Shown here: positions 1 through 8,731 of the stretch, one piece after another
Layout: every line of letters begins with the position of its first letter
Numbering within the stretch: position 1 is the first letter of the stretch
Source: Salinimicrobium nanhaiense
Lineage (GTDB): Bacteria > Bacteroidota > Bacteroidia > Flavobacteriales > Flavobacteriaceae
Direction: 5' to 3'
Length of the DNA: 64,000 nt
NCBI GenBank assembly: GCA_012038135.1
Contig: JAAVJQ010000002.1
Span: 124,001 to 188,000, forward strand
Position numbers and translations under genes: made by a program
The notes under the pieces: generated by a model
What the model was told of the DNA's origin: nothing
The model's database searches: none
The model's input: only the letters and a program-made list of their open reading frames with translations

Positions 1-1218
1 AGTTACAATCGCAAGAAAGATCCCGATGATCCAGAACCTTACTACGATCTTGCTTTCATGAAATCCTGCCTTTTGAAAATGATGATGTAAAGGCGACATC
101 AGGAAGATCCTTCTTCCTTCCCCATATCTTTTACGGGTATATTTGAACCATCCCACCTGCATCACTACCGAGAGATTTTCTATCAGGAAAACTCCGCACA
201 GGATAGGGATCAGTAATTCTTTTCTCGTGGCCAGGGCGAGTACTGCGATAATACCTCCTATTGTCAAACTTCCTGTATCTCCCATAAAGACCTGGGCAGG
301 GAAGGTGTTATACCAAAGGAATCCTACCAAAGCTCCTGCAAAAGCTGAAATATAGATCGTCATCTCTCCTGTTCTGGGGATATACATCACATTGAGATAA
401 TCTGAAAAAATGATGTTACCCGAAACCCAGGCAAAGATTCCCAGGGTAAGCACAATTATGGTTGAAGTTCCTGCTGCCAGTCCATCGATTCCATCGGTGA
501 GATTGGCTCCATTGGAAACAGCGGTTACAATGAAGATCACAATGGGAATAAAGATCAACCAGGCATATTTGGCGTATTCTGGGCTGATCCAGGTGATCAA
601 ACTGGCGTAATCAAACTCATTATTTTTAACAAACGGAATGGTCGTTTTTGTGGATTTTTCTTCCGCAGAGGTTGTAACAGGATTTGCAGCCGAAGAGATT
701 AATTCTATCGTCTGCGTATTCCCTGGCAACTGTGGATTCTCATTAATGGTGATACCGGGATGAAAATAAATGGTTGCCCCCACAATGATCCCCAATCCAA
801 CCTGTCCTATCACTTTAAAAATTCCTTTTAGACCTTCCTTGTCTTTTCTGAAGGTTTTAATATAATCGTCCAAAAATCCTATCGCTCCCATCCAAAGAGT
901 GGTAACGATCAAAAGGATCACATAAATATTGTCGAGTCGGGCCAGCAACAATACAGGTATCAAGGTTGCTAAAATGATGATCAATCCTCCCATAGTAGGG
1001 GTACCTGCCTTTTCAGTTTGGCCTTCCAGCCCAAGATCTCTTACACTCTCGCCAATTTGTTTTTTCTGAAGATAATTGATGATCCTTTTTCCATAGATTG
1101 TCGAAATTCCCAAAGAAATGATGATAGCCATAGCCGAACGGAAGGAGATGTACTGGTACAACCGCTCCCCGGGAAAGGTGTAGGCTTCTTCAAGATATTC
1201 GAACAGGTGGTATAACAT
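1..1218 (-). CDS. mraY: MraY, phospho-N-acetylmuramoyl-pentapeptide transferase (3' end cut by the window)
   Basis: This integral membrane enzyme moves phospho-MurNAc-pentapeptide from UDP to undecaprenyl phosphate, making lipid I. I translated it by hand from the ATG at 1218 ([17 protein letters not shown]); the frame stays open for about 406 codons to base 1, so only the last few residues are missing. Family motifs seen are [19 protein letters not shown] and MGDTGSL, which carry the catalytic and Mg-binding aspartates, and a C-terminal [12 protein letters not shown] histidine motif. Many hydrophobic segments run through the frame. A long loop of low hydrophobicity (about residues 155-205) follows the third hydrophobic stretch, as expected in Bacteroidota. 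It lies 25 bases downstream of murE in the same operon. Confidence 0.96.
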   Translation of the reverse strand, partial: MLYHLFEYLEEAYTFPGERLYQYISFRSAMAIIISLGISTIYGKRIINYLQKKQIGESVRDLGLEGQTEKAGTPTMGGLIIILATLIPVLLLARLDNIYVILLIVTTLWMGAIGFLDDYIKTFRKDKEGLKGIFKVIGQVGLGIIVGATIYFHPGITINENPQLPGNTQTIELISSAANPVTTSAEEKSTKTTIPFVKNNEFDYASLITWISPEYAKYAWLIFIPIVIFIVTAVSNGANLTDGIDGLAAGTSTIIVLTLGIFAWVSGNIIFSDYLNVMYIPRTGEMTIYISAFAGALVGFLWYNTFPAQVFMGDTGSLTIGGIIAVLALATRKELLIPILCGVFLIENLSVVMQVGWFKYTRKRYGEGRRIFLMSPLHHHFQKAGFHESKIVVRFWIIGIFLAIVT

Positions 1219-1243
1219 ATCTTCTAATTTCCCTGCCGGGATT

Positions 1244-2707
1244 TTACTTTTTCAATTCTTTCAAAGTTTCGCTTACGATCTTAAAGTCGTCAAAATCTTT
1301 CCTCACACCATTGATCTCCTGATAGGTCTCATGACCTTTCCCGGCGATAAGGATGATATCATGAGGCTTTGCCAGCTGGCAGGCAGTTTTAATAGCCTGA
1401 AGCCTGCTGGTGATCGACATGATCTTTTTAAAATTCTGAGGCTCTACCCCGCCTTCAACTTCTTCAATGATCTTATCGGGATCCTCGGTCCTTGGATTAT
1501 CGCTGGTGAAGATCACTTTTGTGCTCAAAGCCGAAGCAATATGTCCCATCTTTGGCCTTTTTGAGCGGTCCCGATCCCCACCACAACCAACTACAGTGAT
1601 CAATTCCTCATTTTTTGTACGGATGCTGTTAATGGTTTCCAGTACATTTTGCAAAGCATCGGGCGTATGGGCGTAATCTACTATTGCAGTGATCTTTTCT
1701 TCGGAAACATAATACTGAAAGCGTCCGCTTACCGCATTAAGTTCACTGATATACTTGAGGCTTTCCAAAGTGGTCAAGCCCAATAATTCTGAAGCTGCGT
1801 AGATAGCCAGCACGTTATAAGCATTAAAATTGCCTATAAGCTTTGTCCATACCTCATGCTCATTCACCTTCAGCAGCATTCCGCCGAAGCCGTTCTCAAG
1901 AATATTCGCCTTGTAATCGGCTACAGATTTTAATGCGTAGGTATATTTTTTGGCTTTTGTGTTCTGCAGCATTACCGGTCCATTCTTGTCGTCTCCGTTG
2001 GTCAACGCAAAAGCTGAAGCTGGAAGCTGGTCAAAAAAGGCTTTTTTGACATCCCTGTATTCGGCAAAGCTGTTGTGGTAATCCAGATGCTCATGAGTGA
2101 GATTGGTGAAGATTCCGCCGGCGAATTTGAGTCCGGTGGTGCGGTGCTGCGCTATGCCGTGGGAACTTACTTCCATAAAACAATACTCCACTCCCGCCTC
2201 GTTCATTTGCTTTAAATAGCTGTTGATGGTAAGGGAATCAGGCGTGGTATGGGTGGCGGGAAATTTCTCTTCGGCCACCATCACCTGCACAGTAGAAAGT
2301 AGTCCCACTTTAAATCCGGCTTTGGTGAAAAGCTGGTACAACAGGGAAGCTACAGTGGTTTTCCCATTAGTACCTGTAACGCCTACCAGCTTGAGGTTTA
2401 CAGAAGGATTTCCGTAGAAATTATCGGCCATGTAAGCCAGAGCCTGCTGCGAATTTTTCACTTTTACATAGGTAATGCCATTGACCGTTTGCTTTGGCAT
2501 CTCCTCGCAAACTATTGCAAGCGCTCCCTGCTCAACTGCTTTATTGATGTACTCATGCCCATCGGTCTGAGTTCCACGCACTGCCACAAATACATCATTG
2601 AAGCCCACTTTTCGGGAATCAAAATGTATTTCATTAACAGCAATGGTAGTCTTCCCGACTACTGCTTCAAGAGAGACCCTGTATAATATGTCTTTTAAAT
2701 AGATCAA
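1244..2707 (-). CDS. murE: MurE, UDP-MurNAc-L-Ala-D-Glu--meso-diaminopimelate ligase
   Basis: This cytoplasmic ATP-dependent ligase adds the third residue of the peptidoglycan stem peptide. The 487 aa length is normal. The ATP-binding P-loop GTNGKTT is at residues 112-118, the carbamoylated-lysine region near VKKAF is at about 220, and DNPR at 403-406 is the motif that selects meso-diaminopimelate rather than lysine. The start codon overlaps the stop of the upstream penicillin-binding protein by 4 bases (ATGA), suggesting translational coupling in the dcw operon. Confidence 0.97.
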   Translation of the reverse strand: MIYLKDILYRVSLEAVVGKTTIAVNEIHFDSRKVGFNDVFVAVRGTQTDGHEYINKAVEQGALAIVCEEMPKQTVNGITYVKVKNSQQALAYMADNFYGNPSVNLKLVGVTGTNGKTTVASLLYQLFTKAGFKVGLLSTVQVMVAEEKFPATHTTPDSLTINSYLKQMNEAGVEYCFMEVSSHGIAQHRTTGLKFAGGIFTNLTHEHLDYHNSFAEYRDVKKAFFDQLPASAFALTNGDDKNGPVMLQNTKAKKYTYALKSVADYKANILENGFGGMLLKVNEHEVWTKLIGNFNAYNVLAIYAASELLGLTTLESLKYISELNAVSGRFQYYVSEEKITAIVDYAHTPDALQNVLETINSIRTKNEELITVVGCGGDRDRSKRPKMGHIASALSTKVIFTSDNPRTEDPDKIIEEVEGGVEPQNFKKIMSITSRLQAIKTACQLAKPHDIILIAGKGHETYQEINGVRKDFDDFKIVSETLKELKK

Positions 2708-4710
2708 CTTAACTTCAATTTTATTACCTGGTCTTCCTGAATTTCTGTTCCCGGTTCTATAGATTGCTGACTCACCTCACCATATCCGGAAAGCTCATAC
2801 TTTACTCCCAGGTTCTCAAGTAGAGAAACTGCATCCATAGCAGGCATACCGCTTAGATCTGGCATTACCTCCTTCAGGTTTCTGGCAACAGCATAATATT
2901 TCTCGAAATTCTTTTCGATCGCCGGATTAGTAGCTTCCAAAGTTTCAAATTCATCAAGCACCGGGGTGTCTGTAAAGATCTTTTGCGCAATCCTTTTGAA
3001 AACTGGTCCGCTCACATCGGCTCCATAATAACCGGTTTTATTGTTAGGTTTATGGATCACCACAATGCAGGAGTATTTGGGATTTTCAACAGGAAAGAAT
3101 CCCACAAATGAGGAGATGTACTGCGGGTTCTGAGCCCAGCCTTCTTTCCAGTACTCAGTTTGCGCGGTTCCGGTTTTGCCGGCCATAGAAAAATTAGGTT
3201 CATAAAGGCTTTTTCCGGTACCCCTTTCCACCACATTCTTTAGCATCTCGGTCACTTTTGCCACAGTTTCGGGACTGCAGATAGAAGGATCGATCACCTT
3301 CTTTTCAAATTTTTCGATAGTCTTATCCCACTCCTTAACTTCTTTGATAAAACGCGGTTTTACCATTTCCCCGCCATTGGCGATCGCATTATAAAAAGTT
3401 AGCGTTTGTAATGGAGTGATCTGAATACTTCCGTAGCCATAAGCCATCCACGGTAAGGAAAGTCCGCTCCAGGTTTTGTCTCCCGGGGTAGGAATGTATG
3501 GGGTACCCTCTCCTTTTATAGCAAGATCAAGGCCTTCATGCAAATGCATTTCTTTAAGTCCGTCAACAAATTTTTGAGGCTGATCCTTATAGTTCTCATA
3601 GATCAATTTGACTATCCCAACGTTTGAGGAAACTTCAAAAGCTTTGCCTGCAGAGATCTTTCCGTAGCCGCCATGTTTGGAGTCGCGCACTCTTCGACGG
3701 TATATAGTGATCTGTCCGTTCTCTGTATCTACAACCGTACTGGTGTCGATCACCTTATCCTCAAGTGCCACAACCATAGCCATAAGCTTAAATGTGGAAC
3801 CGGGTTCATGGGATTCTCCAACCGCATAGTTGAGTTTCTCAAAATAGGTTCCCTGAGAAGTACGACCAAGATTGGAAATTGCTTTGATCTCGCCGGTCGC
3901 AGTTTCCATTACTACCACAGAACCATGATCGGCTTCATATTTTTCAAGCTGCTTTAAAAGCGCATGATGGGCGATATCCTGGATCTTTACATCTATGGTA
4001 GAAATGAGGTCATAGCCATCTTTTGGCTCCACCTCGTTATTGTCGCTGATAGGTTTCCACTGACCTTTGGCAATTCTCTGTTTAAGGCGTTTTCCTTCTT
4101 TTCCTCTCAAATATGGCCCGAATGCGCCTTCCAGTCCAACGCGGGTATAGTAGCCGCTGTCATCCTGTCTTTCATAACCAACAGTTCTTTCGGCCATACT
4201 GCCCAAAGGATGTTCGCGAACAGTACGTTGCTCTACGATGATACCGCCGCGATTCGACCCCAGCTTGAACATGGGAAAATTCTTTACTCTTATGTATTGA
4301 GAATACCCGAGGTTACGGGCGATTAATAAGTATCTGTGTTTATTTACGCGGGCGGTACGTAATTTTTGCACCCAGTGAGAAGATGATTGCCCGAACATTT
4401 TAGCCAGCTCTTCGGAAAGCGGCCCCACATTCTCCTGGAAATGTTTATCTGAAACGGTTACTGCATCAAACCTAATGTCGTATTTGGGAATTGAAGTGGC
4501 AAGTAAGTTTCCGTTTGTGTCATAAAGATTTCCGCGGTTGGCAGGAATGACGAAATTGCGGTAAGTACGCTGCTCTGCGATCTCCTGATATTTTTCCCCC
4601 TCTACGATCTGAATATTCAGCAGTTTTACCCCCACCGCAGTTGCGAATAAGAACATGCAGGCGGCTACAAAGTAGATGCGGTACAATATTTTCTTTTCGG
4701 TGATGGCCAT
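2704..4710 (-). CDS. ftsI: Division-type class B penicillin-binding protein (FtsI/PBP3) with C-terminal PASTA domain
   Basis: This 668 aa protein is the septal peptidoglycan transpeptidase. One N-terminal membrane anchor (about residues 12-30) is followed by a PBP dimerisation region. The transpeptidase domain has the acyl-serine motif STFK (in SHEPGSTFKL), an SSN motif and KTGTAQ. The last ~65 residues (VMPDLSGMPAMDAVSLLENLGVK) are a PASTA repeat, which is common in Bacteroidota FtsI and absent from E. coli FtsI. It sits between ftsL (6-base gap) and murE (4-base overlap), the canonical dcw order, so division-specific FtsI is preferred over elongation PBP2. Confidence 0.95.
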   Translation of the reverse strand: MAITEKKILYRIYFVAACMFLFATAVGVKLLNIQIVEGEKYQEIAEQRTYRNFVIPANRGNLYDTNGNLLATSIPKYDIRFDAVTVSDKHFQENVGPLSEELAKMFGQSSSHWVQKLRTARVNKHRYLLIARNLGYSQYIRVKNFPMFKLGSNRGGIIVEQRTVREHPLGSMAERTVGYERQDDSGYYTRVGLEGAFGPYLRGKEGKRLKQRIAKGQWKPISDNNEVEPKDGYDLISTIDVKIQDIAHHALLKQLEKYEADHGSVVVMETATGEIKAISNLGRTSQGTYFEKLNYAVGESHEPGSTFKLMAMVVALEDKVIDTSTVVDTENGQITIYRRRVRDSKHGGYGKISAGKAFEVSSNVGIVKLIYENYKDQPQKFVDGLKEMHLHEGLDLAIKGEGTPYIPTPGDKTWSGLSLPWMAYGYGSIQITPLQTLTFYNAIANGGEMVKPRFIKEVKEWDKTIEKFEKKVIDPSICSPETVAKVTEMLKNVVERGTGKSLYEPNFSMAGKTGTAQTEYWKEGWAQNPQYISSFVGFFPVENPKYSCIVVIHKPNNKTGYYGADVSGPVFKRIAQKIFTDTPVLDEFETLEATNPAIEKNFEKYYAVARNLKEVMPDLSGMPAMDAVSLLENLGVKYELSGYGEVSQQSIEPGTEIQEDQVIKLKLS

Positions 4711-4716
4711 TTGCCG

Positions 4717-5034
4717 TTATTTTTTTTCTTTAACTACAATTTTTGTTGGAGGCACGTCTGACGGTTTGATACCGCTGGTCGCCATCCTTCGGGTGATGGT
4801 TGATTCCATCTTCAATTTCATAAGATTCGACCTGCCATCAAGAAATTGGGTCCTTAGCTCAAGCACCTGATCATTAAGCCGGGCAATTTCATGTACCTTT
4901 TGTTCTGCACTATGAGAGCTGCCAATCATAAAAATGGCGAGTAGTGTACAAAAAAGTATAAACCGCCAATTCTTAAAAGCGTCATTGCTTATTAGAAATT
5001 TCCCTTTCAGGATATCGTAGAAGCTCTCTTTCAT
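4717..5034 (-). CDS. ftsL: FtsL-like division protein
   Basis: This 105 aa bitopic protein has a basic cytoplasmic start, one membrane segment (about residues 24-41, RFILFCTLLAIFMIGSS), then a coiled-coil-like stretch rich in charged residues and leucine. The architecture and the position directly between rsmH and ftsI match FtsL, a member of the FtsQ/L/B division complex. Sequence identity in this family is very low, so the call rests on topology and gene order. The start codon directly follows the rsmH stop with no spacer. Confidence 0.85.
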   Translation of the reverse strand: MKESFYDILKGKFLISNDAFKNWRFILFCTLLAIFMIGSSHSAEQKVHEIARLNDQVLELRTQFLDGRSNLMKLKMESTITRRMATSGIKPSDVPPTKIVVKEKK

Positions 5035-5940
5035 TTATTCTATTCTTTCAGCAATTCTCAACCTTGCACTGCGGGCACGGTTATTTCTTTTTATTTCTTC
5101 AGCAGAAGGAACGATCATTTTTCCCACTTTTTGAAAGGGCACAGAAATATTTCCGTAGAAATCCTTTTCAGGCTCTCCTTCAAACATTCCGCTGCGTATG
5201 TACCTTTTCACCAACCGGTCCTCCAGGGAATGGTAAGAAATGAGACTTAATCGTCCCCCGGGATTTAAAAGACCTTCTGTTTGCAACAAAAATTCCTTTA
5301 ATGCTTCGATCTCCTGATTCACTTCAATTCTTATCGCCTGGTAAACCTGAGCAAGAACTTTATGCTCTCTGCCTACAGGTAAAAAAGGCTTCATTATTTC
5401 TTTTAGTCTTTCACTGGTAGCGATCTCTCCTTCCTTTCGGGCAGAAACAATAGTGCGGGCGATCTTGGGAGCACTTCTTAATTCCCCATACTGGGCCAGC
5501 ACATCCCGAAGCTGCTTTTCCTCGTAATTATTAACTACCTCGTAAGCACTTAAGGAGCTTTGCTGATTCATTCTCATGTCCAGCTTTGATTCAAAGCGGG
5601 TTGAAAAACCTCTTTCGGCCACATCAAATTGATGAGAGGAAACGCCAAAATCTCCCAGGATCCCATCCACTTTCCGGATTCCATAGAACCTCAAAAAGCG
5701 TTTAATGAACCTAAAATTCTCATTGATGAGGGTAAATCGCTCGTCATCTATCTTATTTGCAAGAGCATCTTTATCCTGATCAAAGGCAAAAAGTTTTCCT
5801 TTTGGACCCAGCCGGTCAAGGATCTCCCGCGAATGCCCACCACCTCCAAAGGTGATATCCACATAAACTCCCGAAGGCTGAATATTCAGCCCCTCAACAG
5901 TTTCTTCCAGCAAGACCGGATTATGGTAACTCATTGGCAT
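5035..5940 (-). CDS. rsmH: RsmH (MraW), 16S rRNA m4C1402 methyltransferase
   Basis: This SAM-dependent enzyme methylates N4 of C1402 in the decoding centre of 16S rRNA. The 301 aa protein opens with YHNPVLLEETVEGL and the SAM-binding motif DITFGGGGHSREIL, and has LGDFGVSSHQFD and the late motif LISYHSLEDRLVK, all family hallmarks. Its start overlaps the 3' end of mraZ by 20 bases, which indicates coupled translation. Confidence 0.97.
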   Translation of the reverse strand: MPMSYHNPVLLEETVEGLNIQPSGVYVDITFGGGGHSREILDRLGPKGKLFAFDQDKDALANKIDDERFTLINENFRFIKRFLRFYGIRKVDGILGDFGVSSHQFDVAERGFSTRFESKLDMRMNQQSSLSAYEVVNNYEEKQLRDVLAQYGELRSAPKIARTIVSARKEGEIATSERLKEIMKPFLPVGREHKVLAQVYQAIRIEVNQEIEALKEFLLQTEGLLNPGGRLSLISYHSLEDRLVKRYIRSGMFEGEPEKDFYGNISVPFQKVGKMIVPSAEEIKRNNRARSARLRIAERIE

Positions 5941-6391
5941 TTCGCTTATTTCCCATTACACGTTCGGCAAGTGCGGCAAAATCTTCTGCAGGGGTGTCAA
6001 TCGATTTCTCATAAAGCTCCTTATCCCAGATCTCCACTTTCCTTATTGAAGATTGCAGCACAACTTCTTTATCTATCTTTGCTATTCTTACAAGATCCTT
6101 GGGGATCAATAATCTGCCGTTGGCATCTACCTCCACAACTTTAACACCTGCTGTAAACATTCTTATAAAATCCACATTCTCCTTTACGTACTGGTTAAGC
6201 TGTTCGATTTTCTCCATCTCCTTATTCCACTGCTCCATGGGATACAACTCCAGGCAGGGATTAAAAATAGATCGCTTAAGAACAAAACCCTGATCCAAAA
6301 CAGGCAGGAGCTGCTTCTTCATAGGAGCAGGCACCATGAGCCTACCCTTGGCATCTACCTTACATTCATATGTTCCGACGAGAATTACCAC
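5921..6391 (-). CDS. mraZ: MraZ, transcriptional regulator of the dcw cluster
   Basis: This is an AbrB-like DNA-binding protein, 156 aa, with two SpoVT/MraZ repeats: GTYECKVDAKGRLMVP near the N-terminus and VVEVDANGRLLIP near residue 90. MraZ proteins form rings that bind direct repeats upstream of their own operon. No ATG suits the conserved N-terminus, so the start is read as GTG at 6391, giving MVILVGTYECK. A TAnnTTTG box and a triple GTGG repeat lie just upstream. It is the first gene of the leftward dcw operon. Confidence 0.94.
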   Translation of the reverse strand: MVILVGTYECKVDAKGRLMVPAPMKKQLLPVLDQGFVLKRSIFNPCLELYPMEQWNKEMEKIEQLNQYVKENVDFIRMFTAGVKVVEVDANGRLLIPKDLVRIAKIDKEVVLQSSIRKVEIWDKELYEKSIDTPAEDFAALAERVMGNKRNANELP

Positions 6392-6408
6392 TGCAGTTGT
6401 TTACGATT

Positions 6409-6416
6409 CAAATATA
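6409..6416 (-). promoter_or_regulatory. Putative -7 box (TATATTTG) of the mraZ/dcw operon
   Basis: On the minus strand the sequence reads TATATTTG, an exact match to the Bacteroidota -7 consensus TAnnTTTG, 18 bases before the mraZ GTG start. A clear -33 TTTG is not visible, because that place is taken by the GTGG repeats. Inferred from motif and position only. Confidence 0.6.
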
Positions 6417-6423
6417 TTGAAAT

Positions 6424-6453
6424 TTAAACCACATTTTACCACTTTTTACCACA
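6424..6453 (-). promoter_or_regulatory. Putative MraZ operator: three direct repeats, 10-bp period
   Basis: The minus strand carries three copies of GTGGTAAAAA / GTGGTAAAAT / GTGGTTTAAA, each starting exactly 10 bases after the previous one. The GTGG cores are the complements of 6429-6432, 6439-6442 and 6449-6452. MraZ of other phyla is known to bind short GTG/TGGG-type direct repeats spaced by one helical turn upstream of mraZ. The block sits just upstream of the -7 box, where the -33 contact would fall, so bound MraZ would be expected to repress the operon. Confidence 0.65.
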
Positions 6454-6646
6454 TTGTTGATAAATTTTCCTCTTCTTCTCCCACAACCACCCCTTAAACC
6501 AACTAATTGAAGCACTTTTAGTTGTAGAAGAAAATTGTTAAAAAATTTTAGGTTTATTTTTCAGATTCCGTGGAAGAAATGTGAAATTTGCTTAAGTAAA
6601 AATTATGGCAGCTTGGGCAAAATCTATATACTTGTAGGGAATTCAC

Positions 6647-6654
6647 TATATTTG
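6647..6654 (+). promoter_or_regulatory. Putative -7 box (TATATTTG) for the hydrolase/engB unit
   Basis: TATATTTG matches the Bacteroidota -7 consensus TAnnTTTG exactly and lies 23 bases before the ATG at 6678. No convincing -33 TTTG is at the usual distance. Together with the leftward box at 6409 it makes 6392-6677 a divergent promoter region. Confidence 0.5.
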
Positions 6655-6677
6655 CGAAGCTAACAGCAAAGGCATCA

Positions 6678-7442
6678 ATGGAAAAAAATTTAAGGGAAGA
6701 AGGAAAGTTTAAATATGTGGAGGAAGGGGAAGGAACTCCTATAATTATTCTTCACGGATTGATGGGCGGATTAAGCAATTTTGAAGGTGTTCTTGATTTT
6801 TTCCCGAAACATGGCTATAAAGTTATTTTACTGCAGTTACCTCTATACGAACTTTCCCTTTTAAAGACCAGTGTCGCTACCTTTGCAAAGTATCTAAAAG
6901 AATTTATTGCCCATAAAGCTTATAGAGAGGTTATCCTTTTAGGAAATTCTCTTGGAGGACATATCGCCCTCTTGTGCACAAAATTATACCCGGAATCTGT
7001 TAAAGCTTTAGTGATCACCGGCAGCTCCGGCCTCTACGAGAGTGCCATGGGTGAAAGCTACCCAAAAAGGGGAGATTACGAATATATTCGCAAGAAAGCA
7101 GAAAACGTATTTTACGATCCCAAGATCGCTACAAAAGAAATTGTGGATGACGTTTTTGAAACTGTGAATGATCGAAATAAACTGATCAAAACATTGGCAA
7201 TTGCCAAGAGTGCCATTCGTCACAACATGTCCAAGGATCTGCCTAAGATGAAAACTCCCACCTGCATCATCTGGGGAAGAAATGATAATGTTACCCCTCC
7301 CGAAGTAGCCGAGGATTTTCATCGCCTGTTGCCCGACTCTGATCTATACTGGATCGAGAAATGCGGTCATGCAGCAATGATGGAACATCCCGATGCTTTT
7401 AATGAGATCCTGTACCGGTGGTTAACCGCCAGGCAGTACTAA
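6678..7442 (+). CDS. Alpha/beta-fold hydrolase
   Basis: This 254 aa cytoplasmic protein without a signal peptide has the oxyanion loop HGLMGG (about residue 26), the nucleophile elbow GNSLGGH (Ser near 97), an acid loop IIWGRNDNVTP and the catalytic histidine in KCGHAAMMEHP. The order is typical of the MhpC/BioH-like hydrolase group. The substrate is unknown. It is divergent from mraZ and 9 bases upstream of engB, so the two are probably co-transcribed. Confidence 0.85.
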   Translation: MEKNLREEGKFKYVEEGEGTPIIILHGLMGGLSNFEGVLDFFPKHGYKVILLQLPLYELSLLKTSVATFAKYLKEFIAHKAYREVILLGNSLGGHIALLCTKLYPESVKALVITGSSGLYESAMGESYPKRGDYEYIRKKAENVFYDPKIATKEIVDDVFETVNDRNKLIKTLAIAKSAIRHNMSKDLPKMKTPTCIIWGRNDNVTPPEVAEDFHRLLPDSDLYWIEKCGHAAMMEHPDAFNEILYRWLTARQY

Positions 7443-7451
7443 AACGCACCC

Positions 7452-8060
7452 ATGAAAATCAAGTCGGCCGAATTTGTGATCAGCAATTCTGATGTTTCCA
7501 AATGTCCGGAAACAAAATTGCCTGAATATGCTTTTATTGGCCGCAGTAATGTTGGAAAATCTTCTCTAATTAATTCCCTCACCAACAGGAAAGATCTTGC
7601 AAAGACTTCCGGAAGACCCGGAAAAACACAGCTCATCAATCATTTCCTGATCAACCAAAGCTGGTATCTGGTAGATCTACCGGGTTACGGATATGCCCGG
7701 GTTTCCAAAAAGGAAAAAAAGACCTTTCAGAAGTTCATTACCAACTATTTTGAAAAAAGGGAGCAGATGTTGTGTGCTTTTGTGCTTATCGACAGCAGGC
7801 ATAAACCTCAGCCCATTGATATGGAATTCATGACCTGGATGGGCGAACATCAAATCCCCTTCTGCATCATCTTTACAAAGGCTGATAAGCTCAAACCCAA
7901 AGCATTGGAAAGGCATATCGAAGAATACAAAGCCGAAATGCTTGAAACCTGGGTGGAGATGCCTCAGTATTTTGTCACCTCATCTGCCAGCGGATTCGGA
8001 AAAGAAGAGGTGCTGGATTTTATACAAAGCATCAACGACGGCTTTCTTCCGCAGCAATAA
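7452..8060 (+). CDS. engB: EngB (YsxC/YihA), ribosome-biogenesis GTPase
   Basis: This is a small Era/Obg-like GTPase, 202 aa, needed for late large-subunit assembly. G1 is GRSNVGKSSL (about residues 31-40), G3 is DLPGYG, G4 is TKAD and G5 is the SSASG region; the switch region has GRPGKTQLINHF, diagnostic of EngB. Length and motif spacing are normal. Confidence 0.97.
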   Translation: MKIKSAEFVISNSDVSKCPETKLPEYAFIGRSNVGKSSLINSLTNRKDLAKTSGRPGKTQLINHFLINQSWYLVDLPGYGYARVSKKEKKTFQKFITNYFEKREQMLCAFVLIDSRHKPQPIDMEFMTWMGEHQIPFCIIFTKADKLKPKALERHIEEYKAEMLETWVEMPQYFVTSSASGFGKEEVLDFIQSINDGFLPQQ

Positions 8061-8392
8061 AAAAAGAAACAAGAATCAAGGACCTGGAACCAGGACTAAT
8101 TCTGAATCAAGGTCCGCAACCTCAGTTTTAAAATTTGTGATCACTGCCTACTGCTCACTGTCATATGACTAAAAATAATGATTTAATGGCAATCGCAAAT
8201 ATGTCGCCCCTTCCAGGGCTTTTTTGGAGGGGGCATTTTTTGATCCCAGGGTTAAAACCCAGGGCTAAAATTATTGCGCCCCGCCGGGTCTTTTTTTTTG
8301 CTATCGGCCCAAAATCTTCTACAGTCAAATTCCGCGGTAATCCCGCTGTGTAGCGGGGGAGGTACTGAACACTGACCAGTGAGCACTGAACA
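8061..8392. other. Spacer between engB and gldC with degenerate repeats
   Basis: No gene is supported here. The stretch holds an A-rich segment after engB, several short imperfect palindromes (an AGGGCTTTTTTGG-type stretch near 8215-8240, CCCAGGGTTAAAACCCAGGG near 8245-8265, CCCGCTGTGTAGCGGG at 8342-8357) and a CACTGAACACT repeat ending at the gldC stop. A similar repeat follows queA at 48259. The first two palindromes are followed by T-runs and may terminate engB transcripts. Confidence 0.5.
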
Positions 8393-8394
8393 CT
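8364..8394. repeat. Intergenic repeat of the CACTGAACACT type, copy 1
   Basis: The sequence ACTGAACACTGACCAGTG is followed by AGCACTGAACACT and ends inside the gldC stop codon. A related block at 48259-48294 abuts the queA stop codon in the same way. It contains short inverted parts (CACTG/CAGTG). Likely a dispersed palindromic repeat; its function is unknown. Confidence 0.55.
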
Positions 8395-8731
8395 ACTCTT
8401 TCTTGATTTCCATTTTTTCAGCAAAAAATTCGCAGAAGTCCTTCATGGTATCCCGCATCTTATCATCCTGTGTCGCTCGGTAAAAGGTGTCACTCATTGT
8501 CACCAGGGTTTGATGGAAGAACATTTTCATATCATCGAGCGGCATGTCCTTTGTCCAGAGATCGATCTTAAGTGTTTCCTTTTGCTCCCCATCCCACATA
8601 GACAAAAGCATCGCCTTGGCTTCCTGGTTTTCTACTCCTCCATCCTCGGCACTCCAGTGCAGTTCTTCGGGCACACGGTTTTCGTCAAGAGATACATTAA
8701 TATTGATATTTGATTTCTTAGCTATAGCCAT
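8393..8731 (-). CDS. gldC: GldC, gliding motility-associated protein
   Basis: This 112 aa soluble protein begins MAIAKKSNININVSLDENRVPE and contains EELHWSAEDGG, the conserved GldC pattern. GldC is known from Flavobacterium as an accessory gliding/type IX secretion factor that works with the lipoprotein GldB; its biochemical role is unclear. The start codon shares one base with the gldB stop, and gldB-gldC with nadE nearby is a recurring flavobacterial arrangement. Confidence 0.92.
   Translation of the reverse strand: MAIAKKSNININVSLDENRVPEELHWSAEDGGVENQEAKAMLLSMWDGEQKETLKIDLWTKDMPLDDMKMFFHQTLVTMSDTFYRATQDDKMRDTMKDFCEFFAEKMEIKKE

Noticed and set aside
5629..6144. A 171-codon plus-strand frame across rsmH and mraZ
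   Set aside because: Both minus-strand genes there are secure and overlap each other in the normal dcw way.
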